From assembly GCA_038502055.1 (NCBI GenBank), contig JAXRKN010000043.1:6076001-6140000 (forward strand): a stretch of DNA of 64,000 nucleotides, given 5' to 3'. The translations under genes and the position numbers were made by a program. The notes under the pieces were generated by a model. That model ran no database searches. It was not told the origin of the DNA and saw only the letters and a list, made by a program, of their open reading frames with translations. Origin of the DNA: Tanytarsus gracilentus (lineage: Eukaryota; Arthropoda; Insecta; Diptera; Chironomidae). Positions 47,901 through 55,937 of the stretch are shown one piece after another. Position 1 is the first letter of the stretch. The number at the start of each line of letters is the position of its first letter.

Positions 47901-50554
47901 GAAAAATATTGTTGGCAGCCAGCAATTCAGTAAGAGGAAGAGAAAAAAAGGTTAAGTTGATGAAAATTATTGGATTAAAGATTGCGCACTTTTGCTTGAG
48001 AGGTGAACGAGAAAAAAAGAAAAGAAAATGAATAAAGAAGAGTTTTAATTACTTTGAGGGGGAAAGAAGAAGAAGAAAAGTAATGCAAGAGAAAGATAGG
48101 AAGTGAAAAGGTGTACAATGCGAGTTGAGTCGTATTTAAAAGGAGTAATTTAAAAAAGCTTGAAAAGAAAAATTAAAAGCTAATATTGTCGTAAAAATAA
48201 TTTTGCAGCTTGCCATAAATCAAGTGTGTCTGAAAAAGACAAATCTTTTTTTTTTGGCCAGAAATAAAATTAAAAATCTCGAGAAGTTCATATAAATTTT
48301 ATATCTTTTTAAATTTGTACTCGACTGCATAAAAATGTGCAAAAATTCCATCGTAACATTTTGATAAATTCCTCTAGACAAAAAATTCAGACATTGCATT
48401 TGAGTCTCACATTTCACTCCCGCTCTCAAATTGACTTTTTACACATCTACAGTGTCAAATCTAATGTCACGCTTGGATGTCGGTAAAAGTGAGGTTAGAA
48501 GTCAACTTAATATTCATTGTTCACTCTCAGCTCTTAACTCTGACATTCTTCTGGTCCTTAACCTGAACGTTAACCTGACATCGTCGTCGGCTACTTTCTA
48601 GATGCTATGATTATCAAGTTACCTCTTGAAGGAGAGTATTTTCAGAATTTTAAGCTCTTGACAACATAATTATGTATATATAATTTCTCGCTGCTTAATT
48701 TTCTTTAATAAAATCAACATTAAGACACTTTAAAATAAAAGTCTCATTAATGTCTTTTTACCCCATTAAAAAAAAGTTTAAAAGCTCTTGCAGCGATGAC
48801 TTTTGCTTATTATCCTCACTCCATCGTTTGTAACAAAGAAAATTATTTTTCCCTATCCCACTTGCTCTCTTATAAAAATATTATTATTACGAACTCTCAA
48901 GCGCAAACACAACATTTTTTTCACCACAATGCATTTGAGTTACGAGTATGTTATGTGCACACACAAAGTGCACAAGAAGCGATGTATGAAAAGAGGCATA
49001 AATTATGGTTTTAATTATTCTTTGTGAAACAAAAGGTGAAAAATTCAAATGTGATTATTTTTTCTGCATGAGAAAAATTGTGTCTGCACAAAATTCACAT
49101 CTCGCATGCACTCATTCTTTTAACATTATTAGTTCTTGTAATAATAGAGAACGTTAAAAAATGAGCCCGAGGAAATTATCAAAAGCGAGAATTTTGTTAG
49201 TTAAAAAGCGACTATCACAGCGAGACAATGAACCTAACAATGTTGCAATCAAAAAATTTCATTCACATGCAGATTTAACTTTGTCCCCTGTGAGTAAAAT
49301 TTAATTCAATTTAAAAGAATGAAAAGTTAAATTGAGCGTGATAGAAATTTAATTTTTAAAGACGTTAAATTTTTAAAAATTTTATATGAATAAAAAAATA
49401 TTCAGACATTTTAATTGCTCAGAGGGTTAAAAGTCTTTCTTTTATACACGTATGACATCGTTCTCATAGTGCAGAATTATCGCAAGGAAGGAAAAGGCAA
49501 CTTGAAAGTTTTTTAGCTGCTTTTAATATCCTTAGGGAACTTTTTATGTGTGTGCATGCATTCGAATGAATATGACGGTGATTATGGATATGAAGTTGAA
49601 TGAGAGAAAATTTTTCCTTTGGGAAATTTCCTGCCTTTTTCATTCACTGCTTGCAACCTATTGAAATTGAATTTCTATTCAGTTTATTGTTTAGAAATTG
49701 ATATGTGTGAGTTGAAGACAAGAGAATAAAAGTTATCGAGAGGGGTTGACAGCCTCTGGTAACAAATTAATTAATTAAATGTGTGTTTTTAATAATTGAA
49801 TTCGCATCCATTCCAGGAAGATTGAATGGTGATTAAAACATTAGAAAAATTGCCGCAAGAATTAAAATGAATTTTTTAAATTTTTTCTTGAAGTTGAAAA
49901 TTTAAATTCAGATAATCTAATAAAAAATTCTTCACGTTACAGAAATTAAAATCTAATTAATTACATTTTCATACAAAATTCATGAATGTAATTTTCCAAA
50001 ATTAATTTACATTACCTGCAATTTTTTTCAATTGCCCATCTCTAAATTATTTAATTGTTAAAAATTACCCAACAATTTTTTTGAAAGAGTTTTACGTTGT
50101 TAGATTTAAGGTAAACATATCGACTCTTTCAATAATTTCAAATCCTTATCAACCCTTTAAAACTTCAAGCAGTGTGCAACTTTTAATTAATTCGATCCTT
50201 CTGTCACATTAACGAAACTATTGCAAAACTTAAAAATTTAATCAAACTTTCAATTTTCCCATGAGAGCTTTGAGGAAAAAATCTTTTGAGATTTGCAACA
50301 AAAGGAAAAAGATTTTTCTTCTTAACTATACGCATCCTTCTGAGAATTTCCACCCCAAAAAAATACGAAGAAAGTTTTTAGTCCTAAAAGAGAAAAGGAA
50401 ACTTTCATCATCACGACTTACCTGTAAATTGGTCTTCCCGTGTCTTGTCGATACCATAATATCAGCTCAATGTCGTCATTTATTTCTTGTGTGCTTATAT
50501 TACATGGAAGATATACAGTCTCGCCTACCAGCGCCTCAATCGAAAAGGAAGGAA
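10635..50554 (-). CDS. Sidestep-family Ig/FNIII transmembrane protein (15 exons visible)
   Basis: Cell-surface protein of the Sidestep family. Fly members bind Beaten-path proteins and guide motor axons and synaptic partner choice. Exons, 5' to 3' on the minus strand: 50554-50422, 46070-45934, 45013-44942, 31595-31278, 31210-31093, 30784-30745, 27987-27843, 23078-22948, 22480-22321, 21656-21555, 21181-21113, 20399-20277, 12041-11733, 11633-11335, 11198-10635. All junctions have GT and AG and compatible phases, giving 906 residues after one missing base. Domains: five Ig domains, each with its Cys pair and core Trp, one FNIII domain, a 27-residue membrane helix, and a cytoplasmic tail of about 260 residues. 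Family marks include VDIRDRD...WSDE.VF..RAYF in Ig1, YRCRVDF, SSLDPDNIREGTDVYFDC in Ig4, and YAPTCAP with FKWTFNNSAE in Ig5. The signal-peptide exon was not found, and it lies upstream of 50554, possibly beyond the window. I cannot say which Sidestep paralogue it is. Confidence 0.92.
11335..11633 (-). CDS. Sidestep-like exon 14: membrane helix and juxtamembrane tail
   Basis: A 27-residue hydrophobic stretch (about 11500-11580, LITIAIGIGCTILIGSCVVM and on) is followed by the stop-transfer GKRNRRK, so the C-terminus is cytoplasmic. The rest is Ser/Asp/Glu-rich (SVGSREYDGNESDE). The donor is CAA|GTAAGA and the exit phase is 0. Confidence 0.93.
11733..12041 (-). CDS. Sidestep-like exon 13: fibronectin type III domain
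   Basis: Encodes GRPDQVHNCTITNISMTSMS, IRCSEGFNGGLQQQFMLEV and a Tyr-rich strand (SSIYLASVYAFNTKGRSDPT). The domain sits between Ig5 and the membrane helix, as in Sidestep. The donor is AAGG|GTAAGC. Confidence 0.92.
14088..14190. repeat. CCCGGGTA-rich block, possible hAT fragment
   Basis: GC-rich repeats of the kind ACCCGGGTATACCCGGGTA stand out from AT-rich intron. The block is bounded by TAGAG (14102-14106) and CTCTA (14185-14189), an inverted 5-mer, with weak similarity continuing inwards. Some hAT elements carry such GGGTACCC stretches. No target duplication was seen, so it may be a remnant. Confidence 0.4.
17005..17604. repeat. 120-bp tandem repeat, about 5 copies
   Basis: Copies begin CATAGTTCTG at 17005, 17125, 17245, 17365 and 17485, exactly 120 apart. 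Each holds a GGCACTCCTGGCCGGCCATG-type GC-rich stretch (some copies vary), a CTCAAAAATC stretch and ACGAGTTCAACGA. Copies differ by a few bases each, and the last runs into unrelated sequence after CATGAAGCCATA. Confidence 0.93.
17781..17841. repeat. Simple repeat (GTAAGAAA)n / (GTGAGAAA)n
   Basis: About seven and a half copies of an 8-base unit, the last ones with a GTGAGAAA variant. It follows the segment ending TTCTTGAGATATGGCG inside the element at 16977-18026. Confidence 0.9.
20277..20399 (-). CDS. Sidestep-like exon 12: Ig5, end
   Basis: Encodes GTSSFVSYRPVTELDYGTLL, then CSATNKIGKQKHPCIFHIIA, with the second Cys of Ig5. The acceptor is TTACAG and the donor is GCAG|GTAGGA. An 8.2-kb intron follows. 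Confidence 0.9.
21113..21181 (-). CDS. Sidestep-like exon 11: Ig5, middle
   Basis: A 69-base exon encoding FKWTFNNSAESIDVAASHVS and RH, with the core Trp of Ig5. The donor is CACG|GTGAGT. Confidence 0.92.
21555..21656 (-). CDS. Sidestep-like exon 10: Ig5, first part
   Basis: Encodes APTCAPQQPRVYGVAKHENA and QIKCVVDANPPEV. The YAPTCAP start is shared by Sidestep proteins. The donor is GTCG|GTAAGT. Confidence 0.92.
22321..22480 (-). CDS. Sidestep-like exon 9: Ig4, second part
   Basis: Encodes GRSLPHNISMGVIISNHSLV, LQSVSRTTAGNYSCVGYNSE and a short end. It holds the second Cys of Ig4 and an N-glycosylation sequon (NIS). Confidence 0.92.
22948..23078 (-). CDS. Sidestep-like exon 8: Ig4, first part
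   Basis: Encodes VPEATVRLGSSLDPDNIREG, TDVYFDCIITAHPIVYK and VEWRHN, giving the first Cys and core Trp. The acceptor is TAACAG and the donor is AAT|GTAAGT. Confidence 0.93.
23079..27842 (-). other. 4.8-kb intron of the Sidestep-like gene (Ig3 to Ig4)
   Basis: AT-rich and without a recognised gene or transposon. There is an inverted 10-mer TCGTGTGAGA (25715-25724) and TCTCACACGA (25805-25814), 80 bases apart, of unknown meaning. Confidence 0.6.
27843..27987 (-). CDS. Sidestep-like exon 7: Ig3, last part
   Basis: Encodes TSSDGNQTTSTLSITLNRSD, AGKYLSCKAYNPQTPSEALE and DGWKLDIQ, with the second Cys of Ig3. It starts in phase 0. The preceding 2.8-kb intron carries the tandem-repeat element at 28751-30050. 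Confidence 0.93.
28422..28446. repeat. (ATG)n microsatellite
   Basis: About eight ATG triplets in the intron between exons 6 and 7 of the Sidestep-like gene. Confidence 0.9.
28810..29021. repeat. GGCTTCCC minisatellite
   Basis: Irregular units such as AAAATGGCTTCCC, 13-18 bases long, repeated about fourteen times inside copy 1 of the element. It is absent from the copy at 36.8-37.7 kb. Confidence 0.85.
29023..29357. repeat. 17-bp minisatellite (CATTTTCCATTGTGTTC)
   Basis: About twenty near-identical 17-base units, with occasional T-for-C changes and 1-base length changes. The unit has no stop codon in any plus-strand frame, so three overlapping frames of 147-229 codons are open here. They are not genes. 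Confidence 0.9.
29391..29780. repeat. 129-131-bp tandem repeat in copy 1
   Basis: TGGACATTAG recurs at 29391, 29520 and 29651. The units contain CTCCTGGCCGGCCGTGA and TACGAGTTCAA, homologous to the 120-bp units at 17.0-17.6 kb. Confidence 0.88.
29953..30003. repeat. (ACAG)n(ACGG)n microsatellite
   Basis: Roughly eight ACAG units shift to about four ACGG units just before the right end of element copy 1. The matching tract in copy 2 is (GTCC)n at 36881-36903. Confidence 0.93.
30745..30784 (-). CDS. Sidestep-like exon 6: Ig3 micro-exon
   Basis: A 40-base exon encoding the end of the Trp codon and YRDGERLDRTTET. The acceptor is CGCAG and the donor is ACG|GTATGT. It is too short to be found by ORF length and is supported only by splice sites, phase and family sequence. 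Confidence 0.88.
31093..31210 (-). CDS. Sidestep-like exon 5: Ig3, first part
   Basis: Encodes APLNIRLLGAHQNQPLSAGR, then RYDLLCQSAGSRPPALIT and the first two bases of the Trp codon completed in the next exon. The intron before it is only 67 bases. The donor is CGTG|GTGAGT. Confidence 0.92.
31278..31595 (-). CDS. Sidestep-like exon 4: Ig2
   Basis: The whole second Ig domain is in one exon: PPERISIRDE, GDTMKLKCDVYGGKPPPKLT, WHRDG and RFTCKAINH supply the Cys-Trp-Cys core. The donor is GAATT|GTAAGT. Confidence 0.93.
32891..33083. mobile_element. 193-bp hAT-like MITE
   Basis: The 12-base terminal inverted repeat TAGAGATCCTGA is perfect at both ends. The flanks are perfect 8-bp direct repeats ATTGAATT (32883-32890 and 33084-33091). 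Just inside the left end is the palindrome CGGTGATCACCG, and a related TTCACCGG lies just inside the right end. The 8-bp duplication and TAGAG terminus fit hAT elements. It has no coding capacity. Confidence 0.85.
35121..35154. repeat. 13-bp tandem repeat (ATCATGCTTGGCT)
   Basis: Two exact copies and a partial third. A local slippage product in intron DNA. Confidence 0.85.
36831..37681 (-). mobile_element. Tandem-repeat-bearing non-autonomous element, copy 2 (inverted)
   Basis: Read on the minus strand it starts ATGTTTCAAAACCCACACGT and ends GTGGGTTACGCTAAAA, the same termini as the element at 28751-30050. It lacks the two minisatellites of that copy. It carries about four 129-152-bp units and a (GTCC)n tract (36881-36903). 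A 202-codon minus-strand frame (37051-37659) arises because 129 is a multiple of three. Confidence 0.7.
37071..37600. repeat. 129-bp tandem repeat in copy 2
   Basis: ATGGCT landmarks at 37071, 37223, 37352 and 37481 give periods of 152, 129 and 129. Units contain GAACTCGT, GGACCAGGAATCGATTG-like and GGCCGGCC stretches, the reverse complement of the units at 17 kb and 29 kb. Confidence 0.88.
44942..45013 (-). CDS. Sidestep-like exon 3: end of Ig1
   Basis: A 72-base exon encoding VYRCRVDFKVAQTRNSQVNL and TII, with the second Cys of Ig1. The donor is ATAG|GTGAGT. A 13.3-kb intron follows. Confidence 0.9.
45934..46070 (-). CDS. Sidestep-like exon 2: Ig1, central part
   Basis: Encodes VDIRDRDINAAKRWSDETVF, then SNRAYF and a loop to KDSDTG. 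The WSDE.VF..RAYF signature is the clearest family mark of the window. The donor is ACAG|GTAATA. Confidence 0.92.
46071..50421 (-). other. 4.4-kb intron splitting Ig1 of the Sidestep-like gene
   Basis: AT-rich, with a short (AC)n run near 47777-47794. No gene or transposon was recognised. Confidence 0.6.
50422..50554 (-). CDS. Sidestep-like exon 1 (first recognised): Ig1, N-terminal half
   Basis: The acceptor is TTTCAG and the donor is ACAG|GTAAG. The frame enters at the second codon base. It reads PSFSIEALVGETVYLPCNIS, then a segment with ILWYRQDTGRPIY, giving the first Cys and core Trp of Ig1. The codon phase shows that at least one coding exon precedes it. Confidence 0.88.
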
Positions 50555-53500
50555 CTGAAATTGAAGAGAAAAGATGTTTTCAACATTAATTTAATGTATC
50601 AAGTTTCAATTTATCTCGCTACGAATTTCACGTTCTTTGTTCCATTCGATTTGATATGAGTGTAAGTCAATGGTGGCATGGGACGGAGAAGGTTAATTTT
50701 AGATGTAAGAGATAAAGTCGAGAATGTAATGCCATCTCATTTACATATTACGATGAAATTGTGCGAGGAGTGTACATAAAATGAGGAAGATCGTTTTCTC
50801 ATGGGAGGTGCTCGCAAATTTTATAAAATTTAGATGAAAAAGGTTGCTTTGATTTTTGTGAATTATTTTAAATAAAAGTGCTTGAGGGACTTTCAGATGC
50901 TCTCGAGAAATTTATCTGAAAGCTTTCCAAATTTTTTTGTCCAATCTCTCAAAACTTCACTAGCAACTTCCAACATTGTGAAACTTTTCTCAACTTGTAT
51001 TTATATCCAATCTCTCCTAATATGTATCTTATTTGCGACGCGACATCTTCATCAAATGCGTACATTACGCTCGCAAGCATTTACGTGACTTTTCTGTCAT
51101 TTTTTTCTTCTCTCCTCTCAAACACAGAGGAAAAATCTCATTGTGAATCGTGTACAATCATGCATGAATCATTTTCTGTCGCCTATTATTGCCTCTCGGC
51201 TATGTTAGTATATTATTGTTGGAGGAGTGAATATTTCTCATCTTGATGATGATGACAAAAAGGAACTGGAGTGTTTTGCATATACACGTTTGGGACATTG
51301 CACATGGGGATAGAATATAGGAGTTGAGTATTTAATGAGAAACACATTGTGCTTTTCTCTTTGTTCCGGTTTAGTAGTCAAGTCAATTAATTGATGGCAG
51401 TCGTGCTGAAAATTTCGTGTGTTGATGACGCGTCAGGGAGCTTTTACTGGATCTGTACAAGCTTAGTTTTCTAACTTAAGATTAAATTTTAAATTTCTGT
51501 TGCACTTATTCGAGAGCAGACTCTAAAATGCACTCATGTGCAAAGAAAAGTTCTAATTGGATTTGTGAGGTAGATTGGTGATGATGTAGCAATTTGTAAT
51601 TGATGGAAATTAAAATTAGCCGATATTCATCTACAACATCCTTCACACTATATACAACACGAATAAGCTCATTAGATTCAGACGAGATTTGATTTTAGCA
51701 TTGCTCTGCACTTTGTTGATTTATATTCAACTGATATCGATCCTCGAAAAAACGAAACTTTTCTTCTTCGTCATCGTAACTCTGTGCTGTTCAGAGATAA
51801 AACTTAACTTTTGAGATAAATCCCAAATTAAATATTAATTTTACGCTATAAGAGAAAAACTGAAGATGATTTTCTTCCGAGTTGTTGAAAAGTGGATTAT
51901 TAAAAAAGTGAGTTTCTTTCGGAAAGATAAAGAAGAAAATTTGAGGCAAATATTTGATAATATTTCAAGGTATAAACTTAATGAATTAAGGGAAGTAATT
52001 ACTGCGGATATTAAGAGAAGGCGCAGAAATTTGATGAATTAGTGTTTGATATTTGATTTAATTATTTTATGATAATTATCACGTCCGGTCTGACGTTAAT
52101 TACCATTAAACTTTTACCTAAATTATTAATTAGTTTGAATATTTTTTTTAATTTCTGCCACGTAAATTTTACACACGCGTTCTTAGCAAAATTACTGTAC
52201 GTTTGTTTAAAATTATCATAATTAAAATATTTGCAAACATACAAAAATTAATTTTGCTTCATGAAAAAATTCATTAAAATTTCTCCCCCTAAATCATGCA
52301 TTCAGCATTTATTATTTTGTTTACACTTTACATCCACGTATGTAAACAACACAAATATTTACACGCGCGTTCATTTGACGGTGAGAAGAGATGAATTTTT
52401 TATGGCGTTTGTGCTGATATTTGTGAATTTACCTGATGCGAAAGCAAAGTGAAAAAAAATCATAACAATTTGTAAAAATGAGCAATTAATTAAAATATTT
52501 TCGAGTGTAGAAAAAATCTGCTTTAAAAAAATTAATTATTTGTCGACTAATTTGCACTTTTTCTTTAACAATTAAATCTATTTTTATCGTTAGTAAGAAT
52601 TTTTTTAGAAAAAGCAACAAAATTAATTTTTAATGAATATTTCCATTAGACTTCATTAAGAATGTTTACAAAACCTTAATTTTAGGCAATTTACGCAAAT
52701 AATTTTTTCAAAAATTAATTGCTTTCCAAGGTTTTTATCGCGTTTTCTGCATCACCGCAATTAATTATTTTTTTACTCTCGCAAAATGTCCCAAAAATCT
52801 AATTTGTTAATTATTTCCTCGCATTAATTTTCGCATCATCTGTTATTTAATTTCACCCTCCCTCATTCATTTTACGACTCAATCATGACTCATATTTTTG
52901 GCATTCCTATGGCATTAGTCGGAGGCTCATAAATAATTCATACACATATTGATCCCCGCAAGACAAGAAATTTAATATCTCTCGTGAACAATGAGTAAGG
53001 AGCTTTTTAATGTCACTTATATGCGAGAATCTCATTACAATATATGAAAAATTCGACATTCATCTTCATTCCTACATTCGGCATAAGTTCATTATACAAT
53101 TGTTATTTTATTATTACAACTCTTGATGTCGAAATGTGCGATAATTTTTATTACAACGGCACGAGAGACGCGTACATTATGCTAATCAGCAGCAATTGGT
53201 GATGTTCGAGTAGATGTGTGTGTGTGAGGGAGTTTGCAAGGAGATAAAAGCCAAAATTTATCCAATTAATCATCGAAAGAAAAATTCTAAAACAAGGAAA
53301 GGAATTTTATTTTTTGAAAAATTTCAATTAAATAAAATTTCCTTCACATCTCTTCCACTTTTACTTCCACTCTCTTCTAATCGTTGATTGATGTTGAAGA
53401 AATTGACAAATGACGCAAATCATTAAAAAAAGTTTCTCGATGAAGCAAAAAAAAATGAGGGTGGCTTTAAATGTGAGACAATGAGGGGAAGGAAGGAAAT

Positions 53501-54895
53501 TATTACAAGTAATAATCTTCATAATTTCATCATTGAAAGCTCTTTAACGAATGAGACAGAAATTATTTGAATTTCAAGCAAGAGTACACTCGAAAAGGAA
53601 AATCAGCGAATTCTCAATCGAAGTCGAATTTTGTTTTTCTTGGAACAATGTAAAATGGATTTTACGTGCAAGGTAAATTGTGCCTATAAAAATGTTCAAA
53701 TTCGCTGAACAAGTGTTTGCTGAAGTGAATTTTGGAAATTCGATTCTAATAAGAAAATTTAGCAGGGGAAGGAGATTATTTTTAAAAATCAATTATTTTT
53801 TATTACTCTATAAATTAACCATACAAAATAATTTTTTTCTAAAAACAACATCTTGACGTACAAGGCTTTCCACCACTTGACAGCTTTAACTCTTTCTTTA
53901 CAAACATTATCATCGTGAAAGCATTTTTCCATCTTCCGCTATCTCAAGTGCTATTCAGTAAATAACTCAATGTTTACTATGTCGATTGCGACTTTCTTGA
54001 ATGCTCAAGAAGCGGAAAATTTTTAAGGAGTTTCTTATTAAATTTCGTGAATTTGCTTTTAAAGAAATTTTATCAAACTATTTCCTTATTAAAGTTTCCC
54101 TTACAACATCAAATCCGCCCTAGGGATGGATATTACCGCGCATTTACCTTGTTTATCGATCGAGAGTGAACATCTTACATGCACAACATGTTATTATATA
54201 TAATGAGCGCATGAAGTTTATGCAGAAAGAGTCACGAGTAGAGAGGCAAGCTAAAACAAGATATTTTCAGCCATATTTACATAACCAATATGCTCTGCAA
54301 AGAGGGAAGTTAGCGCGGTGTTCATCATGCAAATAAAAAAAGCTGAGCCATATTGGAAAATTGTTAAATTGCCCTTACATTTCATTTAGCAGCGCATATT
54401 GTGAATATCAGGCAAAAATCCCTCGGTGCCATGCCGAACAAAGGTTTTCTCATTTTTTTTCTCCCCGCGCTTTGCTTGCTCTCAATGAAATAATAATTGA
54501 AGTTGATGATGAAGCTTAATTTATTGTAATATGCATGAAGTTTTTTTCTAGCGATTCATTCATTTTTTTCTATGCGAAAAAGAGCTAAAGAAAATCAACC
54601 GTAATTCCTGCTATGTACTTATTTCTCTAGTTAGATTCTAGTTAGATTTTTTCCTATATGATTATCAAGCCCAGCCCAGTAAGAAATTTTGAGCGAATAA
54701 ATTTTTATATTATTAAACCTTTAAAAATTATTTGTGATATAAAATTTAAAATTTTTATTTGCTGGGAAAACACTCAAATTACGCCAACTGTAAGTAAAAT
54801 CCACATTCGTACATAAATGCATTGTACTTGAAGACAATGAGTCGCTTCCTCGCCTAACAATTCACATGTGAATTTTGTGTTTGCTCACTATTAAC
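50555..54895. other. Intron or 5' region of the Sidestep-like gene, left of the LINE
   Basis: The codon phase of exon 50422-50554 requires an upstream coding exon. I looked for a Met plus hydrophobic leader ending in a phase-1 donor on the minus strand and found none that convinced me. AT-rich, no other feature. Confidence 0.5.
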
Positions 54896-54907
54896 TAACG
54901 CTACCTC
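54896..54907. repeat. Left target-site duplication of the LINE
   Basis: TAACGCTACCTC, identical to 59629-59640. Confidence 0.9.
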
Positions 54908-54982
54908 CCCATCTTCCGTTCTTTCACTCGAGATAGAGACTTCACAAGACAAATTTTCCTCAAAAGAATTCCAAGACAAAAC

Positions 54983-55495
54983 ATGGGCCTAGGATTGGAC
55001 ACCTCACAATGGAAAATCTTTAATATCAAAAAAGAGAAGAAAGGTACGTCCTTTAATATTGAGATGGATGCACCAAGTGCAGCTAAAATAATGAAATTAG
55101 GTGGGTGGCTTTTCTACTGGCTTTCCACCATTAAATTAATTAATGTTAAGTTAAAAGAGATTCCAGAAAGACTCACGATGTCGCAGTTGCAATCTATCGG
55201 CAACACTCGTCAAGGAGACATGAGCGGAATCCCAAGCGATGAGCCATGCACTTCAAGACAAGCAGCAGCCAGAGATGCAATCAGCAATGCATTGAATTTA
55301 CGTGGAAGTGCTTCGGCTGCCACTAATTCCGGCGCAAATACTCAAACTGCCACAAATTTGAACGGAAGTGCTTCGGCTGCCACAAATTCAAGTGGAAGTG
55401 TTGAAGCTGCCACAGATTTGGAAGGACGTGCTCATGCTGCCTCCTCAAATGAGCAATCTGGAAGTGCTACGGCTGCCGATAAGAAGCTAAAATAA
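54983..55495 (+). CDS. LINE ORF1 protein, 5'-truncated
   Basis: 170 residues from the first ATG. The same frame is open back to the element's left edge at 54908 without a stop, so the ATG is most likely internal and the real N-terminus was lost on insertion. Residues 1-65 (LDTSQWKIF, FNIEMDAPSAAKIM) resemble the globular C-terminal part of ORF1 proteins in LOA-like elements, possibly the DUF4780 type; that is from memory and uncertain. From about residue 108 to the end the protein is a 10-residue degenerate repeat (GSASAATNS type). No CCHC zinc knuckle is present. In intact relatives ORF1 binds the element RNA. Confidence 0.65.
   Translation: MGLGLDTSQWKIFNIKKEKKGTSFNIEMDAPSAAKIMKLGGWLFYWLSTIKLINVKLKEIPERLTMSQLQSIGNTRQGDMSGIPSDEPCTSRQAAARDAISNALNLRGSASAATNSGANTQTATNLNGSASAATNSSGSVEAATDLEGRAHAASSNEQSGSATAADKKLK
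55304..55480 (+). repeat. 30-bp minisatellite coding a 10-residue repeat in ORF1
   Basis: GGAAGTG or a close variant begins units at 55304, 55334 (diverged), 55364, 55394, 55424 and 55460. The spacing is 30 bases except the last (36), so the reading frame is kept. Confidence 0.8.
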
Positions 55496-55508
55496 TTGAA
55501 TAGCCATC

Positions 55509-55937
55509 ATGAATATTTTGATTAATAATAAAGAATTAAATAAAAAGCTTCCATCCCATAACACTTTTTTCTTAAAATTCGAACACTTTCTTTCAGAAAA
55601 ATTTTCTTTTAAGGAAAAGATCTTTCTTTGGAGGCGTGATTTTTCCACAGAGAATTTGTGTTTGTCGAATTATCAGAAAATCGGGGAGACAAACTTTTTA
55701 GAAAATCTAATAAAACACTCAAATAAATATTATTATTATATAAATTTCGTTGCATCTCTGAGGAAATTGATTGTCACTTCCATCCCTGCTTATGATCCAT
55801 TTGCTGATGGAAGACATCTGATGAAAAATCTCAATTTTTTTAATGTGACGAAAATTTTATTTATTATTCCTTGTTATTGTTTACAAGGGGTACACAGGTT
55901 GATAGGTTCAATTCTTAAATTATGTCAAGTGTCCTAA
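55509..55937 (+). CDS. Spacer open frame between LINE ORF1 and ORF2
   Basis: 142 codons, ending 16 bases inside the start of ORF2. The product is rich in Phe, Leu, Lys and Asn (SEKFSFKEKIFLWRRDF) and matches no family I know. It might be a real third frame whose stop favours re-initiation at the ORF2 ATG (55922). It might also be chance in an AT-rich spacer. I lean to chance. Confidence 0.25.
   Translation: MNILINNKELNKKLPSHNTFFLKFEHFLSEKFSFKEKIFLWRRDFSTENLCLSNYQKIGETNFLENLIKHSNKYYYYINFVASLRKLIVTSIPAYDPFADGRHLMKNLNFFNVTKILFIIPCYCLQGVHRLIGSILKLCQVS

Noticed and set aside
54120..54240. Possible minus-strand signal-peptide exon ending at a CAAG|GTAAAT donor
   Set aside because: The phase-compatible frame meets a stop and has no Met before the donor.
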